8,978 bases of DNA from an uncultured Selenomonadaceae bacterium. Its GTDB lineage: Bacteria; Bacillota; Negativicutes; Selenomonadales; Selenomonadaceae. Position 1 is the first letter of the stretch; each line of letters opens with the position of its first letter. The notes beneath the pieces were generated by a model. The model was not told the origin of the DNA and did no database searches. It saw only the letters and a list, made by a program, of their open reading frames with translations. Made by a program: the position numbers and the translations under genes. Location: positions 1-8,978 of the forward strand of contig CAJOKY010000081.1 of the NCBI GenBank assembly GCA_905235425.1, written 5' to 3'. This document shows, piece after piece, positions 1 to 5,894 of this stretch.

Positions 1-1
1 A

Positions 2-1552
2 GGCGAGTTGGTAAAACTTTTACAGGAGAATTATCCCTTCGTCAAAGTTTGCGGCTACGATCCGGCGGTAGAAGAGTTTGAAAATTTGCTGACAGAAAAA
101 TTTGATTTTGTCATTGTGACAGACGTTTTGGAACATATTCCGGAAAATGAACTGCCTGACACGCTAAAAGAAATTTCGGCGCTGTCCGACAAGGTTTTCT
201 TTCATTTAAATAATGAAAAATATTCGCCCGACCAGTACTTTGAACTGTTCAGCAAGTTTTTTTCTTTTGTTGATTTTTTTCCCGGCTTATATCCCGTTAA
301 TTCTTCTTGCATAACATTTAAAGTGCCGTCAAGCTTAGTTGAAGATTGGCAATTTTTGATCCGCCCAAATGAAATGAAATTTATTGAAAGTTTGGATGGG
401 GCGGTTGAGCTTATCAGAGATTTTTATGAGGTTATCATTTATTCGGCAGATACTAAGGGGAAAGCGTTTTTAGATTATTTACATTACGCCGGTATCATTA
501 AAAAAGTCAGCTGTATTGCGGTAAATGAAGTTCCCTACGGCAGAATGTTGACGTTCGTCAATGAAATGCCCGTTATACCGCTTGAACATTTGCGCCATTT
601 TCGCAAGACGGCTTTGTTTATCGTCATTGGAGCGGAGGAAAATTTTAACGCGGCATATACAAAACTTAAACTCTACGGTTGCAAAAAAGTTATTTTCGCG
701 ACGAATGACGTTTTGGTACAAGCGCAAAGCTACATTTCCAATATGATGAGTAACGGGCAAATTTTACTTTGGTACATGCGCCGATTTGATGAAAAATTGG
801 ATACATTGGCTCTGCGTGTTGATGAGCAAAATGAAGTCCAAGTCACAAATACCGCCGCCTTTGCCGAGTACAGAAATGCTTTTCGCGGCAAGAAAGTTGT
901 CATTGTAGCCAGCGGTCCTACCGCCAAATATTACGAGCCGATACCTGACGCAATTCACATAGGTATGAATCAAGCGTGGAAGCGCGAAGATATCAATTTT
1001 GATTATTTGTTTACATATGATGTAGCTGTCGATAACAAGACACTGGAATTTCCGGCGTCAAAAGGTTTCGACAAAATTCGTGAGAAAATTTTTATCGGCA
1101 GGAAGGTGGAAAGACAGCATAACGTCGTTTTAAACTATCCTGAAGATGTTCTCTTTAAGGCAGAGGATAAGATAGTTTTTTATTGTATCGGCGCTATGGA
1201 TAGCGATCAGCGCATATACCGTGATATTTGTACGCACCCTTCTTTTATGTACGGCAGTGTTGCTTTTCAAGCTTTGCATTTTGCGCTGTTCACTGCACCT
1301 GCTGAAATTTACTTGGTTGGTTGCGATACCAGCCGAGCCGGACATTTTTATAACGACGCGAATTTGAAAGCCCCGCTTTTAAATGTACGCGATTTAAAAA
1401 TGGGTTATGTGCGGCTGAAAATGTTCGCGTTGCAATATTATCCCGAAACTAAAATTATTTCCATTAATCCCGTTGGTCTGCGCGATTTATTTTTGGACGA
1501 ATACACCGAAAATTATCAAACCGCGCTTAGAGAAGAAAAGGCGGGGTGGTAA
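2..1552 (+). CDS. Methyltransferase / Rossmann / Maf-like (DUF115) glycosyltransferase, 5' truncated
   Basis: The reading frame is open to the left edge, so the true start lies outside the window; the TTG at 8 is not a credible start because the protein opens inside a methyltransferase fold. Residues below count from that TTG. Residues 1-85 are the C-terminal half of a class I SAM methyltransferase, with the acidic-loop motif VTDVLEHIP near 37-45. Residues about 120-255 look like a Rossmann-type nucleotide- or sugar-binding segment (weak call). From about 288 the protein resembles the DUF115/Maf and GT42 sialyltransferase group: GKKVVIVASGPT near 294-305, a strand ending in FTYD, then YGSVAFQALHFAL and IYLVGCD near 415-440. 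Family members transfer CMP-activated nonulosonic acids to flagellin or surface glycans. The next gene encodes a CMP-sugar synthetase 2 bp downstream, which supports that role. Acceptor and sugar are unknown. The domain order is clear; the transferase activity is inferred. Confidence 0.75.
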   Translation, partial: GELVKLLQENYPFVKVCGYDPAVEEFENLLTEKFDFVIVTDVLEHIPENELPDTLKEISALSDKVFFHLNNEKYSPDQYFELFSKFFSFVDFFPGLYPVNSSCITFKVPSSLVEDWQFLIRPNEMKFIESLDGAVELIRDFYEVIIYSADTKGKAFLDYLHYAGIIKKVSCIAVNEVPYGRMLTFVNEMPVIPLEHLRHFRKTALFIVIGAEENFNAAYTKLKLYGCKKVIFATNDVLVQAQSYISNMMSNGQILLWYMRRFDEKLDTLALRVDEQNEVQVTNTAAFAEYRNAFRGKKVVIVASGPTAKYYEPIPDAIHIGMNQAWKREDINFDYLFTYDVAVDNKTLEFPASKGFDKIREKIFIGRKVERQHNVVLNYPEDVLFKAEDKIVFYCIGAMDSDQRIYRDICTHPSFMYGSVAFQALHFALFTAPAEIYLVGCDTSRAGHFYNDANLKAPLLNVRDLKMGYVRLKMFALQYYPETKIISINPVGLRDLFLDEYTENYQTALREEKAGW

Positions 1553-1554
1553 TA

Positions 1555-2850
1555 ATGAAAGTCGTGGCATTTTTACCGGCAAAAGGTAACAGTGAACGTG
1601 TAGAAAATAAAAATACCAAGTTGTTAGATGGCAAACCGCTTTTTTTGAATACTCTTGAAAAATTGGTTAAATGTGATTTTATCGATGAAGTGTACTTAGA
1701 TTCCGAATCTGATTTGATTTTTGATATGGCATCTGAAATTGATTGTAAACACTTAAAACGTGATCCGGATTTAGCAACAAATAAAACTGACGGTCACACC
1801 CTTTTTATGAATGAAATAAAACATGTCGTTGCAGATATTTATATTCAAATTCTATGTACGAGTCCTTTTATAAAAATTGAAACCATACGACGAGGTGTGG
1901 AGGTTTTATTAAAAAATTCTCAATATGATTCTGTTGTTTTAGTGTCTAAAGAAAAACAATATTTGTGGGAAAATAATAAACCAAAGTATAACAAATGGCA
2001 TATTCCTAACAGTAAAGATTTACCGGATACTATATTGGAATCTATGGGACTTTATATTGTTCGCCGTGAGACAGCACTAAAAAATAATATGCGTTATGGA
2101 GACAGTGTTTATTTTCTTTATGCAGATGCCACAGAAAAGGTAGATGTAAATTATCCCGATGAATTTGAAATGGCAAATTTTTTAGCGGCAGGTATGCGTG
2201 AAAAAGAAAGAGAATTATTTAGAAATTTAAGTTCCTTATTAACCACCAGTATATTGTCCGATATCCTTGACAGTTTAAATGTTCATGGAGTAATAAATGA
2301 TTTAAAGCCAAATTTAAGCGATGCAAAGATTTTAGGGCGTGCAAATACTTTAAAATTACGAGAGCTTGAACCTGGAGAAAATTTTATGGGTATATATGAT
2401 GCGCTTAAATCTTATAAAACCATTGTTCCTGGTGATATCATTATCGTAGAAAATGAATGTCCTGATTATGCGTACTTTGGGAATTTAAATGCTTTGTTGG
2501 CAATGCGTTCAGGAGCTTCAGCCGCAATTATCGGCGGTATGACAAGAGATTATAGCGCTGTTAAAAGTTTAGGTTTTCCGGTTTTTTCTAAAGGCTATAA
2601 TTGTAAGGACGTTTTGAAAAGAGCAACTACCCAAAGCATTAATAAGACCATTAAAATTTCAAATGTCTATGTACATCCTAATGAACTTGTATTTGCAGAC
2701 AATGACGGAATAGTTGTAATTCCTGAACGTTATGAAAACATAATTTTAAAAAAGGCCTTAGAGGTAGTAAAAAAGGAATCTAAAATAATGGCTGAAATAA
2801 CCTCAGGTACTGACGCCGTAAAAATTTTAGAGCAAATCGGCGTATTTTAA
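1555..2850 (+). CDS. Fusion of NeuA-like CMP-sugar synthetase and RraA-like domain
   Basis: The protein has 431 residues from ATG 1555; a GTG at 1546 is in frame, but it overlaps the upstream gene and the G-rich stretch at 1543-1549 that probably serves as ribosome binding site. Residues 1-215 match the acylneuraminate cytidylyltransferase family: the nucleotide loop FLPAKGNSERVENKN near 6-20, LLDGKPLF, the core QILCTSPF (TSP motif) and a terminal VNYPDEFEMANF. Such enzymes make CMP-sugar from CTP and a 2-keto sugar acid. Residues about 218-425 match the RraA/HMG aldolase family: TTSILSDILDSL, the G309-21 residues-R331-D332 spacing, PVFSKGYN, and FADNDGIVVIP near the end. The acidic residue usually found three positions after the RD pair is replaced by Ala. 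The gene is visibly more AT-rich than its neighbours, which suggests transfer. Partner of the Maf-like gene before it. The CMP-sugar role is probable; the RraA role is unknown. Confidence 0.85.
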   Translation: MKVVAFLPAKGNSERVENKNTKLLDGKPLFLNTLEKLVKCDFIDEVYLDSESDLIFDMASEIDCKHLKRDPDLATNKTDGHTLFMNEIKHVVADIYIQILCTSPFIKIETIRRGVEVLLKNSQYDSVVLVSKEKQYLWENNKPKYNKWHIPNSKDLPDTILESMGLYIVRRETALKNNMRYGDSVYFLYADATEKVDVNYPDEFEMANFLAAGMREKERELFRNLSSLLTTSILSDILDSLNVHGVINDLKPNLSDAKILGRANTLKLRELEPGENFMGIYDALKSYKTIVPGDIIIVENECPDYAYFGNLNALLAMRSGASAAIIGGMTRDYSAVKSLGFPVFSKGYNCKDVLKRATTQSINKTIKISNVYVHPNELVFADNDGIVVIPERYENIILKKALEVVKKESKIMAEITSGTDAVKILEQIGVF

Positions 2851-2875
2851 TTTTTTAGGTAACTTTTGATGAAAA

Positions 2876-3712
2876 ATGATAAATAAACTTTTACAAAGTG
2901 CGACGGCAAGACTTGAAGCGGCGGGCATTGAATCTGCGCGGCTTGACGCTGAAGTTTTGTTGGCGCACGTTTTAAATTGCAGGCGTCTTTACCTTTATGT
3001 AGACGCGGCTAAAAATGTATCTCCCGCGCAAGCTACGCGCTTTGAATCTCTTATAATGCAACGCGCAGAAAAAATTCCTACCGCCTACCTTACGGGACAG
3101 CGTGAATTTATGGGCTTGAATTTTGCCGTAACGCCGGACGTACTGATACCGCGTCCCGACACTGAAATTTTGGTACAATACGCCATTGAAAACCTTTCCG
3201 CATTGAAAGGCGACGTGACTTTTGCAGATATCGGCACGGGTAGCGGCGCGATCTGCGTATCTATTTTAAAATACGTAAAAAATGCCGATGCCGTAACGGT
3301 TGACATTTCAGAAGACGCGATTAACTGTGCGAAGTTCAATGCTGAAAAATTCGGCGTAGACGACAGATTAAAATTTTACGTCGGCAATTTATTTGAACCT
3401 CTGCGCGGGCAAAAATTTCACGCGATAATTTCCAATCCGCCGTACATTCCGACAAGCGATTTGGCAACGTTGCAGGAAGAAGTTAAACGCGAGCCGAAAA
3501 TTGCGCTTGACGGCGGAGATGACGGCTTAAATTTTTACCGGCGAATTATTGAAGAGGCGCCGAATTTTTTATGTGAAGGCGGCTTTTTGGCAGTGGAAAT
3601 TGGAATTAATCAAGCGTCCGCCGTGAAAAATTTGTTGACGAAACATTTCACTGACATTAAAATTTTACGTGACTTAGCCGGCATTGAAAGAGTTATCGCC
3701 GCTATTTTTTAA
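2876..3712 (+). CDS. prmC: Peptide chain release factor N5-glutamine methyltransferase
   Basis: PrmC methylates the glutamine of the GGQ motif in release factors RF1 and RF2, using SAM in the cytoplasm. The 278 residues match the usual family length. An N-terminal helical domain (1-75, with GIESARLDAEVLLAH near 17-31) precedes the methyltransferase domain. Signatures are PRPDTEILV near 92-100, SAM motif I DIGTGSGA near 118-125, and the catalytic NPPY at 187-190, which grips the substrate glutamine amide. The protein ends normally with a GIERVIAA stretch. ATG 2876 was chosen because the sequence from there matches family N-termini. The ribosome binding site is poor: the only AGG is 16 bases upstream and better placed for an out-of-frame ATG at 2869. 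The usual neighbour prfA is not directly upstream here; a glycan gene is. Sua5 downstream is a common partner. Confidence 0.95.
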   Translation: MINKLLQSATARLEAAGIESARLDAEVLLAHVLNCRRLYLYVDAAKNVSPAQATRFESLIMQRAEKIPTAYLTGQREFMGLNFAVTPDVLIPRPDTEILVQYAIENLSALKGDVTFADIGTGSGAICVSILKYVKNADAVTVDISEDAINCAKFNAEKFGVDDRLKFYVGNLFEPLRGQKFHAIISNPPYIPTSDLATLQEEVKREPKIALDGGDDGLNFYRRIIEEAPNFLCEGGFLAVEIGINQASAVKNLLTKHFTDIKILRDLAGIERVIAAIF

Positions 3713-3714
3713 CC

Positions 3715-3770
3715 ACTCACCACTTACTACTGACTACTCACTACTGACTACTCACTATTCACTAACACCT
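3715..3770. repeat. Heptanucleotide tandem repeat array, ACTCACT type
   Basis: Seven consecutive 7-bp units (3715-3763) follow the consensus ACTCACT with one or two changes each: ACTCACC, ACTTACT, ACTGACT, ACTCACT, ACTGACT, ACTCACT, ATTCACT. A decayed eighth unit, AACACCT, runs up to the sua5 start codon. The array fills the whole gap between prmC and sua5, beginning 2 bp after the prmC stop. It resembles in form the short tandemly repeated repetitive sequences known from filamentous cyanobacteria. The same unit occurs in reverse orientation at 5590-5633. Confidence 0.9.
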
Positions 3771-4802
3771 ATGAAAACAGAAATATTAAAACCTACAAGA
3801 GAAAATATTAAACGCGCAGGCAATTTGATTCGCGCAGGTGACCTCGTCGCCTTCCCTACAGAAACAGTCTACGGTCTAGGCGCGGACGGCTTAAATGCCG
3901 ACGCCTGCAAAAAAATATTCGCGGCAAAAGGCAGACCTTCCGATAACCCGCTGATTTTACATTTCGCCACTTTATCACAAGTCGAACGCGCGGCAAAAAT
4001 TTTACCGGCGGCAGAAAAACTTTTCGCGGCATTTTGTCCGGGTCCTTTGACTATAATTTTGCCAAAAACGAAATTTGTACCCGACGCGGTTACAGGCGGA
4101 CTTTCTACCGTAGGCGTGCGATTTCCCGACAATGACGTAGCACGCGCACTGATAAAAGCCGCTGATTGCCCTATCGCCGCGCCCAGCGCAAATACTTCCG
4201 GCAGACCCAGTCCCACTACGTCGCAAGCTGTTTTTGCCGATATGGAAGGTAAAATAAAAATCATTTTGGACGGCGGCGCGTGTCAATTCGGCGTTGAATC
4301 TACCATTGTCGACGTTACCTCAGATGTTGCGGAAATTCTTAGACCAGGCGCTGTTACTAAGGAAATGTTGGAAGAAATTTTAGGCGATGTGAAAGTTGCG
4401 CCGTCTACAAGTTCCAAGCCGCGTGCACCAGGTATGAAGTACACGCATTACGCGCCGAAAGTTCCAATGACGCTGATTGAAACGACTTCGCTTGACGTAT
4501 TGGAAAAAATTTTTCGCCGAGAAATAAAAAAACTCCGCGCAGAAAATAAATCTGTCGGAGTTATTGCAAGTCACGAATTAATTTCAAAGCTTGATGCGGA
4601 AAAAATTATCGCCGTGCCTTATGGAAGTTGCGGCGATTTAAAAGTTATTGCGGCTAATATTTATGAATCGTTAAGAAGTTTTGATAATCTGACTGCCGAT
4701 ATCATTTTGGCGGAAGGCGTTGCAGATATCGGCTTAGGCGTCGCTATTATGAATCGTTTTAGAAAGGCGGCTACGCAAATTTTACTCGTTGATGATTTTT
4801 GA
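3771..4802 (+). CDS. sua5: L-threonylcarbamoyladenylate synthase, Sua5/YwlC type
   Basis: This enzyme makes threonylcarbamoyl-AMP from threonine, bicarbonate and ATP, the first step of t6A formation at position 37 of ANN-decoding tRNAs; TsaD, TsaB and TsaE then transfer the group. The 343 residues fit the long Sua5 form rather than short TsaC. The YrdC domain spans about 8-200, with FPTETVYGLGAD near 23-34, KGRPSDNPL at 53-61 and PSANTSG at 138-144. The linker RAPGMKYTHYAP (218-229) closes over the active site in this family, and the Sua5 domain follows to the end. ATG 3771 matches family N-termini. The frame is open back to 3684, but that extension is translated repeat and prmC 3' end. No Shine-Dalgarno sequence precedes the ATG, because the repeat array occupies that place. 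The last 21 bp overlap the convergent HPr-like gene. Confidence 0.94.
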   Translation: MKTEILKPTRENIKRAGNLIRAGDLVAFPTETVYGLGADGLNADACKKIFAAKGRPSDNPLILHFATLSQVERAAKILPAAEKLFAAFCPGPLTIILPKTKFVPDAVTGGLSTVGVRFPDNDVARALIKAADCPIAAPSANTSGRPSPTTSQAVFADMEGKIKIILDGGACQFGVESTIVDVTSDVAEILRPGAVTKEMLEEILGDVKVAPSTSSKPRAPGMKYTHYAPKVPMTLIETTSLDVLEKIFRREIKKLRAENKSVGVIASHELISKLDAEKIIAVPYGSCGDLKVIAANIYESLRSFDNLTADIILAEGVADIGLGVAIMNRFRKAATQILLVDDF

Positions 4803-5123
4803 AATTTCGCGGAAAGCCTCTGCGTTGCGTTCGCCTTTAATTGTCAAGACCAAACTTTTATCGGCGGTAATGCCGAGTCCTACGAGTGAAAGGATACTGG
4901 CGGAGCTTCCCGATTTTTTGCCGGACGCCATGTGAACCGTGCAATTTGTATTTTGTGCTATTTTAACGATACCGGCGCATTCGCGGAACCCCAATGTATT
5001 TTTAGAAACGAGGATAAACGATACCGTACCGGTTGAAGTGCCAATGGTAGGATTGATTATCGGTGTTTCGCTGGTTTCAATTTTTTTATTTTTGTTTTTG
5101 ATAACTTTATAAGCAAATTTCAT
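4782..5123 (-). CDS. HPr-like protein lacking the active-site histidine
   Basis: The 113 residues comprise a lysine-rich N-terminal extension of about 30 residues and an HPr fold (about 33-113). HPr normally relays phosphate from enzyme I to sugar permeases through His15 in a GLHARPA motif. Here the matching stretch is TLGFRECA (43-50), so Phe46 replaces the histidine, and the Arg and Pro of the motif are changed too. The regulatory serine region is kept: SASILSLVGLGI (74-85) aligns with KSIMGVMSLGI, placing Ser76 at the Ser46 position. This pattern recalls Crh of Bacillus, a regulatory HPr paralogue without the histidine, but orthology to Crh is not claimed. ATG 5123 is chosen over the in-frame GTG 5132 because AGGAG at 5132-5136 sits 8 bp before the ATG. 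The 3' end overlaps sua5 tail to tail by 21 bp. Confidence 0.85.
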   Translation of the reverse strand: MKFAYKVIKNKNKKIETSETPIINPTIGTSTGTVSFILVSKNTLGFRECAGIVKIAQNTNCTVHMASGKKSGSSASILSLVGLGITADKSLVLTIKGERNAEAFREISKIINE

Positions 5124-5131
5124 GTTAAACA

Positions 5132-5136
5132 CTCCT
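5132..5136 (-). promoter_or_regulatory. Ribosome binding site of HPr-like gene
   Basis: AGGAG on the minus strand lies 8 bp before ATG 5123 and overlaps the in-frame GTG at 5132, which rules that GTG out as start. Confidence 0.8.
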
Positions 5137-5195
5137 AAGTTAAGTTTCCTACAGCAATCTATTGCGATTTATCAACTTCCCTGTCGACGCTCGAA

Positions 5196-5224
5196 ATTTT
5201 ATCAGGTATTTTCCATATTTGCAA
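5196..5224 (-). promoter_or_regulatory. Candidate sigma-A-type promoter for the HPr-like gene
   Basis: On the minus strand, TTGCAA (5224-5219) and TAAAAT (5201-5196) are separated by 17 bp, close to the TTGACA-17-TATAAT consensus. The predicted transcript would start near 5189 and carry a leader of about 65 bases before ATG 5123. The site lies in the 180-bp gap behind the ACT gene, the widest room for a promoter near this gene. It was found by eye in AT-rich sequence, so chance matches are possible. Confidence 0.35.
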
Positions 5225-5302
5225 CGGGCAATTATTCTTATTTGCCGACAAATTCAGTCGTGTTTAAAAGGAATTTGCTTTTATTTTTTGTTAAACCTAC
5301 TA

Positions 5303-5572
5303 TTACACCTTATGCATAGCGTCAAAAATATCTTGATGTTGCGTCTTGATTTCGACGCCGATTTCTTCGCCTTGAACTTTCAGAGCTTGTTGCAGGTTCA
5401 CAAGGCGGATTTTATTTTCATCAGCTTCGGCAAAGAGAATCATATTGAAAAAGCCGTTCAAGATATTTTGATTGATGCTTAAAATGTTTACGTCATTATC
5501 GGCAAGAATTTTTGTAACCGCCGCAATGATGCCGACGCGGTCTTTGCCGACAACAGTTATTACCAATTTCAA
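5303..5572 (-). CDS. ACT domain protein, UPF0237 family
   Basis: This is a single small ACT domain of 89 residues, the normal length for UPF0237 proteins. From the chosen start it reads KLVITVVGKDRVGIIAAVTKILAD, with the ligand-loop GKDRVGI near 9-15, then NVNILSINQNIL, GFFNMILFAE and a family-typical tail GEEIGVEIKTQHQDIFDAMHKV. ACT domains bind amino acids or similar small ligands and usually act as sensors; the ligand of this family is not established as far as I know. The start is TTG 5572, because GGAG (5581-5584) lies 8 bp before it and overlaps the alternative GTG at 5581. The gene follows a repeat-rich gap of about 300 bp, so it probably has its own promoter. The HPr-like gene follows after 179 bp. 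GcvR-like regulators share the fold but are longer. Confidence 0.9.
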   Translation of the reverse strand: MKLVITVVGKDRVGIIAAVTKILADNDVNILSINQNILNGFFNMILFAEADENKIRLVNLQQALKVQGEEIGVEIKTQHQDIFDAMHKV

Positions 5573-5580
5573 ATTAATCA

Positions 5581-5584
5581 CTCC
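5581..5584 (-). promoter_or_regulatory. Ribosome binding site deciding the TTG start of the ACT gene
   Basis: GGAG on the minus strand ends 8 bp before TTG 5572. It shares its last base with an in-frame GTG at 5581, which therefore cannot be the start. Confidence 0.75.
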
Positions 5585-5589
5585 GTTTT

Positions 5590-5640
5590 AGTAAGTAGTG
5601 AGATAGTAAGTAGTTAGTAGTGAGATAGTGAGTAGCCGGT
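5590..5640. repeat. Heptanucleotide repeat array, AGTGAGT/AGCCGGT type
   Basis: Units in plus orientation are AGTAAGT, AGTGAGA+T, AGTAAGT, AGTTAGT, AGTGAGA+T, AGTGAGT and AGCCGGT. Two units carry one extra base. The first six are the reverse complement of the ACTCACT family between prmC and sua5. The last unit is the reverse complement of the ACCGGCT units at 5877-5890. The array starts 5 bp upstream of the ribosome binding site of the ACT gene. Confidence 0.85.
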
Positions 5641-5798
5641 AAAGTAAAAAAGACGGCGCGGATGTACCCGAGAAATCGGCGCGGATGTGCCTTGAGCTGC
5701 GTACGTAAAAGCCGAAGTCACCGTAACCTTTGTGCGGACGTAAAAGCTAAAATTACGAAAAAGTAAGCGAACTACAGCCGCGCCATGTTTTCTTTTTG

Positions 5799-5829
5799 TT
5801 ACTTTTTCTTTACGCTAAAGAAAAAGTAA
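5799..5829. repeat. Perfect 14-bp inverted repeat (hairpin)
   Basis: TTACTTTTTCTTTA (5799-5812) pairs perfectly with 5816-5829 around a CGC loop. The stem is almost all A-T, and no T run follows it on either strand, so it is not a standard intrinsic terminator. It could still halt or protect the coiled-coil transcript coming from the minus strand, or form part of the surrounding repeat element. Confidence 0.8.
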
Positions 5830-5847
5830 ATCAACGCGTCAAAAGCA

Positions 5848-5873
5848 AGTAGTTACACTAAGTAGTTACACTA
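5848..5873. repeat. 13-bp tandem duplication
   Basis: AGTAGTTACACTA occurs twice head to tail at 5848-5860 and 5861-5873, with no mismatch. Its AGTAGTTA core resembles the AGTTAGT units of the array at 5590. Confidence 0.9.
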
Positions 5874-5875
5874 AA

Positions 5876-5894
5876 TACCGGCTACCGGCTACTC
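5876..5894. repeat. Short heptamer array, TACCGGC type
   Basis: Two exact TACCGGC units (5876-5882, 5883-5889) are followed by TACTC. The array contains the TAG stop codon of the coiled-coil gene (5889-5891, minus strand), so that protein ends inside the repeat. Its unit is the reverse complement of the last unit of the array ending at 5640. Confidence 0.75.

Larger units (their letters stand above)
5641..5882. other. Repeat-rich noncoding stretch, possible dispersed intergenic element
   Basis: The gap of more than 300 bp between the ACT gene and the coiled-coil gene holds no credible gene. It contains a 12-bp direct repeat CGGCGCGGATGT (5654-5665 and 5677-5688), a 10-bp direct repeat ACGTAAAAGC (5703-5712 and 5738-5747), a perfect 14-bp inverted repeat (5799-5829) and a 13-bp tandem duplication (5848-5873). 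Oppositely oriented heptamer arrays flank it, giving a 12-bp inverted repeat GAGTAGCCGGTA at 5630-5641 and 5883-5894. This could be a mobile-derived or clustered repeat element; no transposase remnant was seen. Confidence 0.5.

Noticed and set aside
2851..2875. Terminator between the fusion gene and prmC
   Set aside because: A T run is present, but no stem precedes it.
3085..3339. Minus-strand open frames inside prmC and sua5 (also 3869-4286)
   Set aside because: They are shadows of strongly recognised genes, with no ribosome binding site or family resemblance.
3684..3770. N-terminal extension of Sua5 from TTG 3684
   Set aside because: The extension is translated prmC 3' end and heptamer repeat, and family alignment begins at ATG 3771.
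3715..3770. CRISPR array reading of the intergenic repeats
   Set aside because: Units are 7 bp and contiguous, with no spacers and no cas genes nearby.
5265..5290. Weak AAAAG/CTTTT hairpin with T run on the plus strand
   Set aside because: The stem is only five pairs, A-T rich, and there is no plus-strand transcript for it to end.
5122..5482. Plus-strand open frames over the HPr/ACT gap
   Set aside because: They lack a ribosome binding site, have no recognisable domains, and overlap the ACT gene in antisense.
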